DNA from: Drosophila persimilis
Lineage: Eukaryota; Arthropoda; Insecta; Diptera; Drosophilidae
Reading direction: 5' to 3'
Assembly: GCF_003286085.1 (NCBI RefSeq)
Contig: NW_020825289.1
Span: 11,222,001 to 11,286,000, forward strand
Length of the DNA stretch: 64,000 nt
Shown here: positions 12,798 to 26,600 of the stretch, piece by piece
Layout of the letters: every line of letters begins with the position of its first letter
How positions within the stretch are numbered: the stretch's first letter is position 1
Made by a program: the position numbers and the translations under genes
Notes under the pieces: model-generated
The model's input: the letters and a program-made list of their open reading frames with translations, nothing else
What the model was told of the DNA's origin: nothing
Database searches by the model: none

Positions 12798-14553
12798 AGG
12801 AGTACTCCTCGTGGAAGTCTTCTCTTCCTTGTACTTGGACTTGGCCTCATGCGCCTCGTGCGTGCTAATGGCCAACAATGTTCGGTTATACCCACATGCC
12901 GCGGGTAGCAGCACAGCAAGCTGCAATCTGCAAGCAGCAACAAAAGCCAAACAAAAGTGTGGCACAAACTTTTTGTCACACGTAGGTGTCCGCGGCCCAG
13001 TCATACACCATATATAACAGGGACAGAGTCTGAGTCGGAGGCAGAGCTGTAGCAGCTTTCTTTACCCAGAACGATGCCATCAAACTGAATGGACCGTGGA
13101 CCGCGGACCATGGACCAAGCGGTGGTCAGGCTAGCAGCCATAATATCACTTTGGAGTCCGCTTATTATACCCTGGCTCTTGGGCGAGTACGGGGCTATAT
13201 CGCACACGCTGAAGGAAGACTTTCAGTCTTCGGCTCTGCTTCAAGTATTGGGTATTTAATAGTCCGAATACCCCCCACACTAGCCATCCCTTTCCCCACT
13301 TTGAATGCTGGCAAATCGACAAACAGTTTATGCAAAACGTAACAAGGCCCAAAGAATTTTCTACGTTTTTACGAGCACTCGTATTGTGATCTAATCGTCT
13401 CCCGCTCACTCGCTCAGAGACGAGACTGAAGGATGTTGAATGTTGAATGTTGGGCTCTTGAATGTTGGCTGGTGGAAGCCCACGCTCTTGCAGTTTTATT
13501 ATTATTGGTTTCTGCAGCATTTACCGGACGAGCTGTAGCTCTAGCTGGAGCTGGAGCTGCCTGCCATTTGCATTTCTTATTGCCTCGAATTGTCATTTGA
13601 ACGGGCCAAACACTCTAGCGATAATGCGCGAAGATCGCCTCGAGCTGCGATCTGTGGCCTGCCCCTGCTCCAGCTCCTGCCCTGCCCATGCCCATGCCTC
13701 TTCTGGCAGCTTGCCACAAAATTAATTGCTTTGCTGATTTGAAGCTACAAATTTGTGTATGTTTGTCTGCGGAGGGAGTCCAGCCACAACTCCAGTTCAA
13801 GTCGTGCTTTGTGACCTTGCTGTGGGGATGAGCGATGTAAATTGTAGATCTCAATTGGGCTTCGCATGTACGGAGCAGTATCTGGCGGACAACCTAATAA
13901 AAGCCCTTGACCATCCATCTTCGACCCCAGACCCCGGAGTCCCGACCCCCGAGCCCCGACTACTCGCGAGACGAGTCAGAGCCGCCTTTTGATCAGTCAG
14001 TCCGGATTAGCTAGGCGCGCCATTTCCTTTGCCATGAGCTTCCCGACTTCGATTGAAGCTCACTCTCGTCGTTTATAATTAACTCAGTGTCCATGACAAG
14101 AACTTGGGAACAACTCGGACTCGGTCCGTTCCTGGGCTGCTCTTCTGCTCTTCACTTCACTCCTGTCACGCGTGCCTGTCACACACGCTGGCCACTGCCT
14201 CCTCTACTACACCCATTTGCCAGTTCCAGCCTCCAGCTCCAGCTCCAGTCCCAGCCCAGCCCCGTTCCGTTCCGTTGCTGTCTATGGGCTTTGATAAACG
14301 AGCACATCAGAAATGTGACTTGTCATAAATTTGCCTGCGTGGCCATTACTCATGTGTCATGTGTGGAGCGGCTGCAGCCTCTTGCTGCATCATGTCACCC
14401 CGCCTGCCCCTTTGCCGGCCCGCCGCCTGCTTCATCCTGGCTGTTTGGTAGGTGCCATGCAATGCGCGCTTCCCGGCAAGTTCGACAATATGCCAAGTAT
14501 GTGAAGTAATCGCCGTTATCATTTTTCGTGACATGATCAGAGTCGGAGTCAAA

Positions 14554-14582
14554 GCCAGAGCCAGAGCCAGCGCCAGTGCCAG
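14554..14582. repeat. Hexamer repeat (GCCAGA/GCCAGC)n
   Basis: About five imperfect copies of GCCAGA in non-coding sequence, producing an Ala-Arg or Leu-Ala dipeptide run in two frames. Confidence 0.75.
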
Positions 14583-16239
14583 AGAGCACTGCTCCACATT
14601 TGCGAGACTCCTTTCTTGGCTTTGGTTACCATTTGGCAGGTTGGCTTATTAAACCCATCGATATCCGATATCCGAGTCTAGAGTTGCACTCCAGAGGCCC
14701 ATGAGAACGAAGCCCAGACTCCAATCTATCCAAGTTGATTGAAAATTCGACCATTCCACCAGCAAAGTGTCGTTCATTAGTCTTGCGATGTGTAATGTCT
14801 AAATCGGTAACCTGTAAACTGTTCTCACATCAGACGGCGGCCCTCTTGCGGCACAACAGGCGAGCTTTGCTCATTAACCCGATCGGTTGGGTTCTTTTCG
14901 GCCGTGGCCCCACAAATGAAGTCATTAAACAATCGACGGCAGCGCGGCATGGATCTGGATCGGGTTCTGACTGCTGTTCTGACTGCAGATGGGGGATGCT
15001 GCCACCTGTACAAATTTCTCAATAAATTGTTCACACTTAATTTTTTATCGAGACAATGTAAAGAGTCCAGGCCCAGTTCCAGGCCCTGTTCCAGTCCCAG
15101 TCCCAATGCTTAGTCCAGTCTGGAGAAAAATGAACCACTGACAACTCGTGCTGGGTGCTGCTGCTGCTGTTGCTTCCCTCCCCCCTCCCCACTCAAAAGA
15201 AGCGGCATGGCCGACCCCAGCGGAACTTCACGCCGCATGCAGCGCGCTGCATAATAAACAAAGCATCAACAACGGCACTGAAAAGCAACAACAGGCCAGG
15301 TCTGTGTGGTATCTACTCGAGTAACCTGCAGTGCATACATTTAAAATTTATTAATTGGTTTTTAAAAGCACTCACACCCGTGGAGCCATTCATAATTCCG
15401 AAAAACACTCTTGAGGAATCCACTGGGGACTGGGGAGTGTGGAGTTCCTATTCCAAGTTCAATTTCCGCCTAATTTCATGCACTTTTATGCGGCTTTTGT
15501 GTGGATTACGCAGCAGAAAATGTTGAAACGAAAGCAATATACGGAAACCGGAGCGGAAAAAGATACAAAATATGCTGGGAAATACATAAATGAAATGAAT
15601 CCAGAAATGAGCATGTTGTTTCTATGTAATTTGGCAAATACCCAGCGTGTAAGAGTGAATGGGAATGGGAATTGAGCATGGGATGGGATGGGCGGGAAGT
15701 GCCTTTCAAATTTGTTGAATGTGGGCTAGGTCTGTTAATTACTTTGGCAACAAAATTCATGTTTGGCGATAGAATTCTCATTATGATTAAAGCCAAGAAG
15801 GGTATCCTCCCAGGAAAAGGATTCCTACTGTTTCCATTCATGGTAGCTTTTTGAGTGTGCTCTAGATCTATGCTGTGGGTCAATGTCTTCTTTTGGCATA
15901 AAAACATGAATGAAAGTTGGTCTGATTAATGGACATCGATTTGGAGTGATAGTAGAACAATTAATTAGCATTTGCAAGACTGAAACACTCTTTTGGCTAC
16001 CTCAACAGAGCCCGCATGAGCAGAATTCCTACCAAAAAGAGTGCCAAATAAACTGCGCGCTAACAGCGACGCTTACACCGCTTCCCATAAATATATATGC
16101 AAGTATGTGTATGAATATCTGTCTGAATTTATGTATGAATTCATAAGCCATAATGAATTGCTTTTATAGACGGCTTCAGTTCGCCCCGATCTGGTCGCCT
16201 GCTGTGCCAAAAGCTGTGGCTGCTGAAGAAGTGCTGGGA

Positions 16240-16278
16240 CCAGACCCAGACCCAGACTCAAACTCAAACTCAAACTCG
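16240..16278. repeat. Compound hexamer repeat (CAGACC)n(ACTCAA)n
   Basis: Two adjacent hexamer arrays, CAGACC-type then ACTCAA-type, about three copies each. Confidence 0.75.
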
Positions 16279-19200
16279 AAGGCGGCATGAGTAAGTGTTT
16301 TGCTTAATTGCCTATGGCTTATTAGGCACCACTGCGGACACAGCGGACAGACAGCGGAGAATAGTCAAATTAATTTTGATAGAAAAGCAAAAAATCACCA
16401 ACAGATCTATAGATCTGTATGCGGTGATTGGGAGATTTGTGTTGGTCTGTGCGTGGTCTTCTCCCCATTGCTGACTCTGGGTCTGGGTTTGGGTCTGTCT
16501 AATGATGATGGCGTTACGAATTTCGACTGCCTGCATTGACCGGTGGGACCCACAACAATTACAAACCGAAACTTTTCTCCATTCTCTGGCCATTGTGCCG
16601 GACACAAAAGAATCTCCAGCAACGGTGGCAATAGCCAATCGAACAAAGCAGAATCATTAATTAAATTCCTCTGGCTTTGAGGATCGATCAGAGGAGTTTG
16701 AGCTGCAGCTGATGGGGGCCAACAGATAAAGATTTGGCCGTTTGGGCAATAGAAGGGGAATAGTATCGGGCAGTCGGGAATATCTCGAATAAAGTTTAAA
16801 GTTTGCATTCCATACTGGGGTTTTTGCATAACCTTTTTCTGGGACTTTAGGAGTGTCTTTTTTCTCAGTGTATTCTGTAGAGATGATCACAGGAAGACCT
16901 GGCTTGGACTGGCTTAAGATAAGTCTTATGCCATATCTAGGTGTTAACTATAAACAATACTTGTCTGGCTGTTCGAGTATTTACGACTTCCCCCAGCTCC
17001 TCCCCCTTCACTTCCTCCTCCTGCCACCCCTTCATGCCCATGAGCGTAATTGCGCAAGCGCAAAAGCACAGAGAACACAAATTTTTAAAATATTCGACTT
17101 GGCATCATTTTTCAGGCTCCAACTCCGACTCCGAACTCCACATACAATTAACCATGAGCAGCAACTATCTTGTTACCTGACGCGTTTTTATGATTTCTGC
17201 ATAAAATTAAATCGTTCTTTGCACCTCTAAGTCCCCCTTCTCCTCGTCCCTCCTGCACCATTCGCAACAGGTTGCCAGGCCAAGCAGAACTAGTTTCTCG
17301 CTCTCTCTCTTGCTGCCTCTGTCTTTCTTTCTGTGCGCGTCTGCTGCTTTAATAATTTTTAGTTTGGTTTAATTATAGTTTTGCGCTTAATAAATTTCCG
17401 CTGAAGAAGAAGAAGTCCCTCCTACGGCTGCTACTCCTAGCCCTTTTGCAAAATTTGTTGCCATTCCTTTAGCGAAAAAAAAAAATGGAAACGGCAGCAA
17501 ATAAAAGAAAAATATTTGCAGCAGCAAAGAAAAATGCTAGGCATTTGTTTTAAAATTTACAATGTTAGCCAATTCTGATGCTGGGTCTCTAATTACGGGA
17601 CATTATCAAAAATATCTAGGAATAAAATCGTTAATAAATTATGAGGACGGCAAATTCCAGCAAGGAGACCAAGGCAGACATCGTAAAGATTTTGAGAAAA
17701 TTCTGTGAAAAAAAATTAATAGAACCAGAAGGATCGCAGCGAAAACCCAGGAGCCGTAAGAAATACCCGTTGCTGCCTGAAGGATTTTTCCTGCAATTGA
17801 ATTCTCATTTGTCACTTTAAAGGTGATTAGCATTTTCAATGCTGATTACTTATCAATTAACCGGAATACACTGTATGTACAATATATTTCGTTTCATTTG
17901 ATTGGATCTCACGGAAACATTCCATCTGTTTCATGTACGATAATACACATATTGGTTTGGCACTTGGTTTAAACATACATAGGTATATATGTATGTACGT
18001 AAAATATATATGTCCAGATGCATGTACAAGTATGTATGTGCAGATATTTTCCATGTGCATTCGTTTATTATTCATTGCACATTTTATGCTTCATTCACCT
18101 TTTCAATTAATTAATAATCACCATGCTAATAAGGTTTTTTTGTTTGTTTTTTGTTCTCATCTGTCTGTTGGCTGTTGTTTTTCGGTGGGAGTTTTCCCAT
18201 TAACCCCCCTCCGGCCAGCCATCATCTGCCACCAGCTTACGTTTATGCAACAGCATTACGTTAACTGGAAATGCTGTGCGCAAATTAATTTTATTTAATT
18301 GCATGTCAATGACATTTCTTTTTCCATATGTTCGAGGAGAGCCTCTTTCTTTTCAATGTTATATGCATTTGTTTACAATTAATTTACAATATCGATGGAT
18401 TTATTGAATGCTTCAATTCAAATAGTAATGAGGTAAAGGCAGATTACCTGCGCCAAAAAGCATATTGTTTACCCACGTCTGTTCGGGTCAGAGTGCATTA
18501 GCCTTAAATGAGCCGACTGGCAGACGGAGACGGAGAGGACAAGCCTAGAACATGGTTTTTGGCTGCCGGTTTTTATGGCGGTTCTACATGTCCGTACAAA
18601 CGCTAGACATGGCAAATAAAAAGCCTCTAAATAGAGCATAAACTGCAGCAACAAGATCCAGACACCAGACCCCAGAGCCCAGACTCCAGAACCAGAACCA
18701 GACGTGACCAGCTTGCAGCTCCATATAACCATATAGACACGAAATTCAAGAAACCAAAACGATCTCGACACACTACATGAAATTTCTCATTGAAGTGCGA
18801 AACGCCGCGGCGTCGGCGGCAACGCCTTAGAAGTAAGCGCCGCTCGCACAATATCCGGAAGTGCACCAGAGACTCCTCCACAATCTGGACTCCTGTGTGC
18901 GGGGCGAGGGGCAGGCGTTTTCTCTATCTCTAATTAACAACAACAATGGACATGTTTCTGTGTATGGGCGGGAGATGGAGATGGACGCCCCCCCAATTAC
19001 CATTTGAGAACTTTTACGCACATTTGTCAAGTGGCATTCCTCGAGGGGATTGAGATTGTGACAGGGACTTCTTTTGGGCTCGGTCTAATTGCAGTTCCGT
19101 TAACGAGCTGCGGTGGTTGCATAACGTTTGTTTGCTGCCACAGCAGGAGGAGGAGGGGCCGAAGGAGCACTGCACTTTCGAGTGCCTTACGCATAAATGA

Positions 19201-22200
19201 AAAATTTTCTTAATTATTGCATTGATTTGCATGGCAGCGACGAAGGGGAAGGGATTGTGCACTGGTGACAACCACTCGAGAGCAGGGACTGCAATTTGTC
19301 GCCAGTGTTGCACCAGGGGCCAGTGCTCGAGTGGCTGAAGTGGCGGCTCCGGGCCCAGCTCCGAGCCCAGCTCCGGGCCGCAGTCGAAATTGTGTGAGAG
19401 CGTGGCGTGCGTGCACGAGCTGTAGTTTGTGGTGGCTGCCACTCGGTATTGCCTCATCGCAGTCGTCATCTCTTCAGCCCCGTCAGCGTCGTCATCCGGC
19501 AGAGGCCACTTCAGAGTCGAGTCCTCTCGCTTTGACAATGGCTTTGGTGAGCGGCCGCCGGGCAGCACTGGTAGCAGTGGCAGCGGTGGCAGCTGGCACG
19601 TTTGGTGGTCGAAAGGCACCACCACCGGCGGGGGCAATTTCGCTCAATATTTATGATTAAAGCTATCGTTTGACTAAGTTCCAAAGATTAACACATTTTC
19701 AGCGATGACACGCCATTCAAGCCATCAAACTTCTAATGTGACCAAGGCACGGAAGGAGTTACGGATACGTTGAACTGCCAAACGAATCTGGATTGCCCTT
19801 TAAAGTATTGAAATCCTGTATTGTGGGGTATGAAAAATATACAAAATTTAGCAGGAAATTGGGAACGAGTCATAGGTATTTTGCTTAAATCTTCAGAGAG
19901 AGAATCTATCTTAATAGGAGTCTTAAACAAATCTCACAGATATTCATAGCTCTGTACATTTGCCAGTTTTAATGCAAGCAATGGGATAGCCTTAAGGTTT
20001 TTCCTGTTCTTTTAATACCCAGCACAAATACCAAACCCCCCTCGTAGTAGTTGGTATTAGAACTAGCACAGCCATTAAGGTTGTACGGAGGGAGTATTGT
20101 TGATGGCAATTAAAATATTTCTGTGCGAAAAGCAGCGCTGTACATTGCGACTCGGAGGTCCTGCCACGTCTGTGCTGTGTGTATATGGCTTCAAAGTTGG
20201 TAGAGGATCAGCGAGAGGCAGAAACAAGTACAAAATAAATAAATACAATTCCGTACATAATTCACAACATGCCAAACAGCAAACAGCAGGCCACAACGAC
20301 AATGCAGTGCAACATGTTGCATTGTGTTGCCATGGTATTTATGCAAATTTGTAGTGCTCCACAATGTCCGGACTCCGAACTGTGAATACGAGTTGTTTAT
20401 TTATTTCCCTTTTTTCCTTTTTTTTTACATACGTCCACAGATTTTTCTGTGTTGTTTAATGCTTGAAAAATGTATGCCTTCAAATAAATATGCCTACGAT
20501 ATGTGTAAATCGAGGCAGATTTCACGCAGAACTGAACGGAACGAGTCCTTCTTGCCACACATTTTATTTGCACTGAACCACAGATATTTCTCCAATTGAT
20601 TTTCATAAAGAAACACTTTATTTTAAATTAATTTAATCATTGTAATAAAAAAATTTCACTCCGGGCAGCATCATATTTTCGAGTTTGTATTTCTTTGACA
20701 GACACAGATATTGGTAAGCATTCTTCCAATGTCTATTACAATTTAATAATAAATAAAAATACCAATTTTTAAGGTCTTAAATTAAAACCAAATTTTAATT
20801 CCCGAACACATTCAAAGGTTTACCCAATAGTTTTTCCTTTTAAATCACTGGCGAAAATGACTTTAACGCCTACGCTTTACAAGCAGTAGCTGAAGGCTGA
20901 CGGAAATGCAACACAACAGTCGGCAACAATGTGCAACAAGGGGCCAATAAAACGCTTTGACGCATGCATCGCGCCACATAGCCAATTTGGCCAAAAGGTG
21001 GACCAACATTAGGCTGTCTCCAAGCGAGGTGCCTCCACTGATTATCGGCATTACTTTTGTGTTTTTCGTATTCCACTTTTCGTCTAACCCAAAATTAAGT
21101 GGAAAATCAATCACTTTCACTAATTTTAAAGTGATTTTTTTATTCGAATGCAGGAAAATGGGGCTGCCAGTCGGCTCGGATCGACTGGGACTGGGCTTGT
21201 TATCATGTGTTGAAACGAATGCCGAATCGGAGTGGAGTCGGGATCGAGACTTTGGCCTGACGGAAGGCGAGAAAGAAACTCTCAAATGGGCCTAATGACA
21301 CGACATTTGTTGGGCATCGGCATTGAAATAAAGAGATTTTTAACTCGGACCAAATGAAATTTAAATTAAAGAGTGAAATTCCCCCCAAGACCAGACGAGA
21401 ATATTATCGGCATTAAAGTGCGGATTGATTAATTGCTGTCTCTCTCCCGCTCTCTGTGTCGTAGGCGATTTTTAATTTGGTTTTCAGTGGTTGTTGTTGG
21501 CTGCTGTTGGCTGCTGTTGCTGCTGTTTGTGGCTGAAACGGTTTGTGGGCCGGGTCGATTAATCAGGAAGATAGTGTCGAGAGGAGACCCTCCCTCTCTC
21601 TGGGGTCTGGCGTATGGTGTCAGGTATCTGGGGGTCTAACTAACGGTTTCTTTCAAGAGTTTTGAATTTCGCACAGAAATAATTTGCCAATCGTGAACGG
21701 AAGCGCGGTGCATGCGTCATGAGAGGTGGCAAGAGCTAACACTCTTCAGCTGCACGTTGCACGTTGCACGCTGCACGCCCTGCTCTTCCTTCACTCTCCT
21801 CTCTCCACTCACTCCCTGTGTCTCCTGGCCGGGTCGTGCGTGCCGCCGCGGATTCGGTTTCGATTTTGGCCCAGACTGTTGACTGTTGAAAATTTCTTAT
21901 TTATTCTCATGTTAATTTTCTCTTGGCCTGGCCTGGCCGCAACTTGCGTGACTTGATCGTTTTGGCCAGATATTATTTTGTTACATTAAAAAATAATTAC
22001 CGCATTTGCCTTTGCGTTTCTTCTTGTGGCAGTTCTCCTTCTCCTTCTCTCTTCTTTCCCTCTGTCCCTCTTTCTCTCACTGGTTCTTAATTTTTCTATA
22101 TCTTGGCTATAGCTTTGAGGGTTTTTGGAGCCAAAAAATTGGTTCATTTGGCTGGTGGCTTAATCATTTCGAATGCGTTGCTAATTTGTTGATTGCCACT

Positions 22201-23540
22201 TTGCTGTGATTGCATTTTCGTCTAAATAGAGCTGACAGCTGTATTTCCATTTAAGTGTGGAAAAAAATGTTTTGATAATCGTACGACCAAGCAGTTTCCA
22301 ATTTAAATGTAATTATATTCTGCAGAAACGTAAGAAAACTGTGCGATTAACCGGCCAAGGGATCGATGACCGATGTGACCTCGTTTCCAGAGCTACAATG
22401 GTGATCATTCTAACTGAGGCCTCTTTCCTATCACCAGCCATTACCAGCAATAAGCTATATTCATAATGAAACTGCTGATCGATTCCCTTCACTGGCAATA
22501 GATGCGATTCCATTTCCGATTTCTCCACAAGTGCCCTTTATTTTGTAACCCTTCCACTGTTCGTGTCCTGCCACAATTTCTCTCCTGCCTCGTCCTGTCC
22601 TGTCGTGCCAGACAACCAGGGCAACAACGAGCATGTTCAGCAAACAACCGAAAGCCAAAACAGAGCATAAAATAAAGTTTTGTGACAAATTTTTCATAAA
22701 CATAAACCCCAGCGCCATACATTTTGATGGTTTTAATGGACAAAACTGCGCAAAATGATGGCCGCGAAACGTGTTGTTTGGGAAGCCGAAGCCGAAGAGA
22801 CCCCAAGGGAGACGGGTGGGGCAGGGACAGGGAGCAGTCTGCGGAATGTGTTGCCAGGCACCTTCTGCGTTCTTCCCAGACATGGATGTGTCTGTGTCTG
22901 TTCCTACGCCTGGAGCTGCAGCTCCATCTCCACAGCTCTCCTGCAGCTCCCCGACAGCGAGTGACAGCGACAATGTGCAGGCGCGCGCCCATTTAAAATG
23001 CAGCAAGTGTCACCATTGACTGAAACGAGGCGCAATAAATATATATGTACAGGGAGCGCTGGCTATATACAAAGTGGCAGTGGCAGTGGCAGTGGCTTGG
23101 GCTGCTCGTCTTGGCCTGGCTTTATACGGGCAAGGCATGCGCTGCATATTGGCCACAATGCAGCAGAGCAGAAAAAAAGAACCAAGTAAACGGTTGTCAC
23201 ACTGCCTTTTGCCTGGCTACAAGCGAGTGGGGGAGCTGAGAGGGGGCTACGGCTACCCATCCCTCCTCGTCATTTAAATAACAATAAAATTTGATGACAA
23301 GCCGTAATGCAGATCCCCGTCCCTTTGCCCGTCCCGCTGCAGTTTCGATTTTGGCCATGGTTGGAGCTGATTGGCTTTGCCAGCATAATAAAGACATTCG
23401 ATGCCTTTTTAAGCGTTTCACTTTCGCACGTAGCCGTCGTGGCAGCCCGTAAAAAGTTTGCACCATGTCCGGCTGTAAAAATAAATATCACCAAGTTCTC
23501 TCCCAGCTGCCGTTGGTTGGTGCTGTTGCTGTTGCTCCAG

Positions 23541-23607
23541 GATGATAGTCGAGGGGAAAGCTGAACACAGTCTAGACAGACGAACCCAAAGGCCACCCAA
23601 CCATCCA
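23541..23607 (+). CDS. Candidate 67-nt exon between strong splice signals
   Basis: A pyrimidine-rich acceptor (GTTGCTGTTGCTCCAG) ends at 23540 and a consensus donor (ATCCA then GTAAGTCGC) begins at 23608. Only one of the three frames is open between them; it starts with an ATG one base inside the exon (ACAGG-like context, purine at -3) and ends on a codon boundary. The peptide is 22 residues, MIVEGKAEHSLDRRTQRPP and three more. It could be an internal or first coding exon of a plus-strand gene with long introns, or chance. I recognise no family and find no neighbouring exon in the same frame. Confidence 0.22.
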
Positions 23608-26600
23608 GTAAGTCGCTGTGGTGGGGGCCACCCAGCCAAACGCTTTCCATTTCATTAGACAATGCCAAGTTTTAATTAAGAAATCGTGCTCTTCGACTCC
23701 TCGCCCGATACTCAGCTCAAATCACAAAAAAACGAGCTAAAAGTTTGGCCAAAAGCACAGGAGAAAGAAAAGCAGAACAATGGCAATTAATCGAAGAGCG
23801 GACTGAAAGTACAGACAAGCCCGAAATTTAGTTCCCGAATTGGAGAACTCATTATATAATTTGACAAATTTCTCAGTTGCAATGGGTATTTATTACACTT
23901 ACATCTTTCTGTGCTCAAGTACTTCAATACGCTCTTTTGCGTACTCTCACAGGATATTTCTTCGCATAAAGATGGCTCTCCAGCTTACGATTTACCTGGC
24001 TCTATGCTGAAGACCTCTTCAAAACTGTTTTTCCTGGCTTTGTCTTTGCAAATCCCATCAAGCATCCATTGTGCTTTACAAGCGCTCTCGGGGTTCGCCT
24101 GCCCCAAGCTGAAATGTCGAATGTGTTCTATATGCCACATGGTGCCCTCGTCCCGAGGGGCGGAAGGCAGAATGGCTATGGCTCCTCAATGGCTGTGGCT
24201 GTGGCTGTGGCGGTGCGGTGTGAACAAAATGCACGTTGTCAGAGGATGCAAACAAGTTTGTGTCTCTCTTTCTATCAACTCGCTGCTGCCACAGAGTAGA
24301 GGGTCTGTTCCTCTAGTAGATGTTGCTCTTGCTGCTGCCTGCCTGCAGTTGCCATCGCCGACGCTTTGTTTGAAATGTTGCTGACAAACCACTCGAAGTT
24401 TTTTCCTCTATGGCTCGCATCGTTTTTTCGGGGGTTTTACCCTGTCAAAGGGGTATATCAGCTTTCTCAAGAATATCGTCTGAGAGGTTTGAGACGTGGC
24501 TGTGACGAAAGACCCAACAGTGAATCCTCATAGAAGGGTATCTGATCTTCGTTCCGTTCAGCCATATTTCGGTTTTCGTTTTTACTTGCCGCTGATGTGT
24601 TTCATAAGAAAATCGAGTGACAAGTCGGCCCTCGCTTTCCACTTTACCCAGTTGCCGAAATTATGCCGCCTAGACTCGCCTGCAGTGGAATGGTAGGGAA
24701 TGGATGGTGGGGAAAAGGTTAAAGTGTAAGTGGGGAAAACAAATTGTTGGCTGGACCAGACAGACTGGCTGTCAGACAGCAGTCCCCATCCCCTCCCCCT
24801 CTGTTCCCAGCAATCACTCTGACGGCGATGCGTTCACACTTGGACAAGTGTCGAAAACTGGCCTACTCGGCAGCGGCAGCGGCATCGGCATCGGCGGCCT
24901 CATAGTTTTTCTTCCCGGCCTTCAAAGAAATGAAGAACAGAACTTTGCGTGGTGATGACGATGATGCTGGGCGGGAGGGGCATGGCATGCCAGTGGGGAC
25001 AGAGGCCGAAGAAAAGATGAAGGAAAGTTTTGTTCTCCTCGGTTTTGCTTTTTGTTGAAACATTTTCGTAGAAAATTATTTCGAGTGCCCGCCCGGAACG
25101 TACCGGCCTGACAGCTGTGCTCGGCCTCTGCCTCTGGCTCTGCCTCGGCGGCTTTTTATCACTTCACTTCAAGTTTTTCCCCATCATCGGCTTCTCTGCA
25201 CTGCCTCCTCTTCTCTCCGTTCGTCTCCTCTCGGCCATCTTCAATAACAATTTTCAGCCCGGCCACGGAAATTCTTGGGAAAATATGCACATTCAAAGCG
25301 GTTGCTTGTGGCCCGCATTCGCTGTTCCCAGTCGCTTTCGGCGCGGTTCCAGCGAAAGTGTGTGGCAGGCGGTCCCCCAGCCACTCGCCATCCTCACTCT
25401 CAAAGAGCCAATACACACACACACACTTTCTAATCAATTATATCGCACTTATATGCAAATTTCTCGCCGGCAAACCGAGCAAACAAACAAATAAATCAAT
25501 TTCATTCCATTCAATTCAATTTCAATAAGGCTACGCAGCCAGACCCAAAGGCACAATGAACCAATTTGAAAATCACCTTTCTCGCCTGCAAATTGCGTTG
25601 TCAGCTCCACCACTTTGCCATCGCCATCACCATCCCCATCGCCCTCGCCCCATCGAAGCCAGCCAAGTGTTTCACTTTTTGCCTAGTTAACAGCTTTTTC
25701 TGTTGGGGCTGCGTGCTGGCCTGCTGGAGCGGGGCTGATTCGCCGTCCGAACCGACCAAATACCGAACAGAACGCGTTTCATATTGAGGCGAGAAATTGG
25801 GGAATATCAAATTTCAAAAGTGAGCAAATCACAAAACGGAAGTGAGCTACGGCGACACTAGAATACGCTATCAGATGATGCCAGACGATTCCATTCTCTG
25901 AAGCAGGATTAAATATTGTCCTAGTTCTATAATGTAGAGTGCTTTTGTATAATAAATACTGAGTTAAAGGAAAGGTTTCTGGCAGCCAGAAAAGGAAGCT
26001 TCCCATCGATCTTAAGATCAGCAAATCAAATATTTTAATTGGAAATCGTCCATTCTTCTCTGTCTTTTGCAATCGATTTCCACTCTCAATCGTTCAAGAC
26101 ATTTCCACAGCCGCATCATCAGGCAAATCCCATTCGAACAATCGCATTCCTGATGCCATTACTCAGCCTGGTCCCCGGGCTATGCTCTGCTCTGCCCTGC
26201 ACTTCTTAGATATTCAAATCCGATCATTCATTCGTTCGTTGAGTCATTCACACAGTTGGCAAAAATCCGAACGAATTCGAGTCCATATCCCTGGAATTTC
26301 CTTCATTCCTTGGTCCGCATATAAATAAATGCCTTATCATTAAATTTCAATTAAATGACAAAAATAAAAGCGAAAATGTTTTGAAGCCAAATCCACATTG
26401 CGGAAATTGTGTTTGTGTGTTTTCGTGGCCTCTCTTGTTTGCCCCCCCAGCTCCATCTCCGGCACCGGCACTGGCACTGGCACTGGCTTCATAAATTTGT
26501 TTATATTTTTGTACATTTTGCATGCTCAACAATTGTAGACACCGTGGGGCGATGACAAAAACACGAAATCGGTCTCCATTCATTGACAGTTCCAAAAAGC

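Larger units (their letters stand above)
12796..23540. other. Non-coding stretch, no gene seen
   Basis: No spliced or intact gene is visible. The sequence holds hexamer repeats (14554-14582, 16240-16278, 23073-23095), a heptamer-like GCACGTT triplication near 21753-21778, an 18-bp palindrome at 16401-16418, and AT-rich tracts around 17.5-18.4 kb and 20.6-20.9 kb. A 207-codon minus frame at 19014-19637 lies in GC-rich DNA that is also open on the plus strand. Confidence 0.45.

Noticed and set aside
19014..19637. 207-codon minus-strand frame in GC-rich DNA
   Set aside because: Stops are rare because the DNA is GC-rich and repetitive; plus-strand frames of 131 and 75 codons overlap it. No recognisable features.
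20863..21295. 140-codon minus and 112-codon plus frames over the same DNA
   Set aside because: Neither begins with an ATG at its 5' end; mutual complementarity explains both, and no domain is visible.
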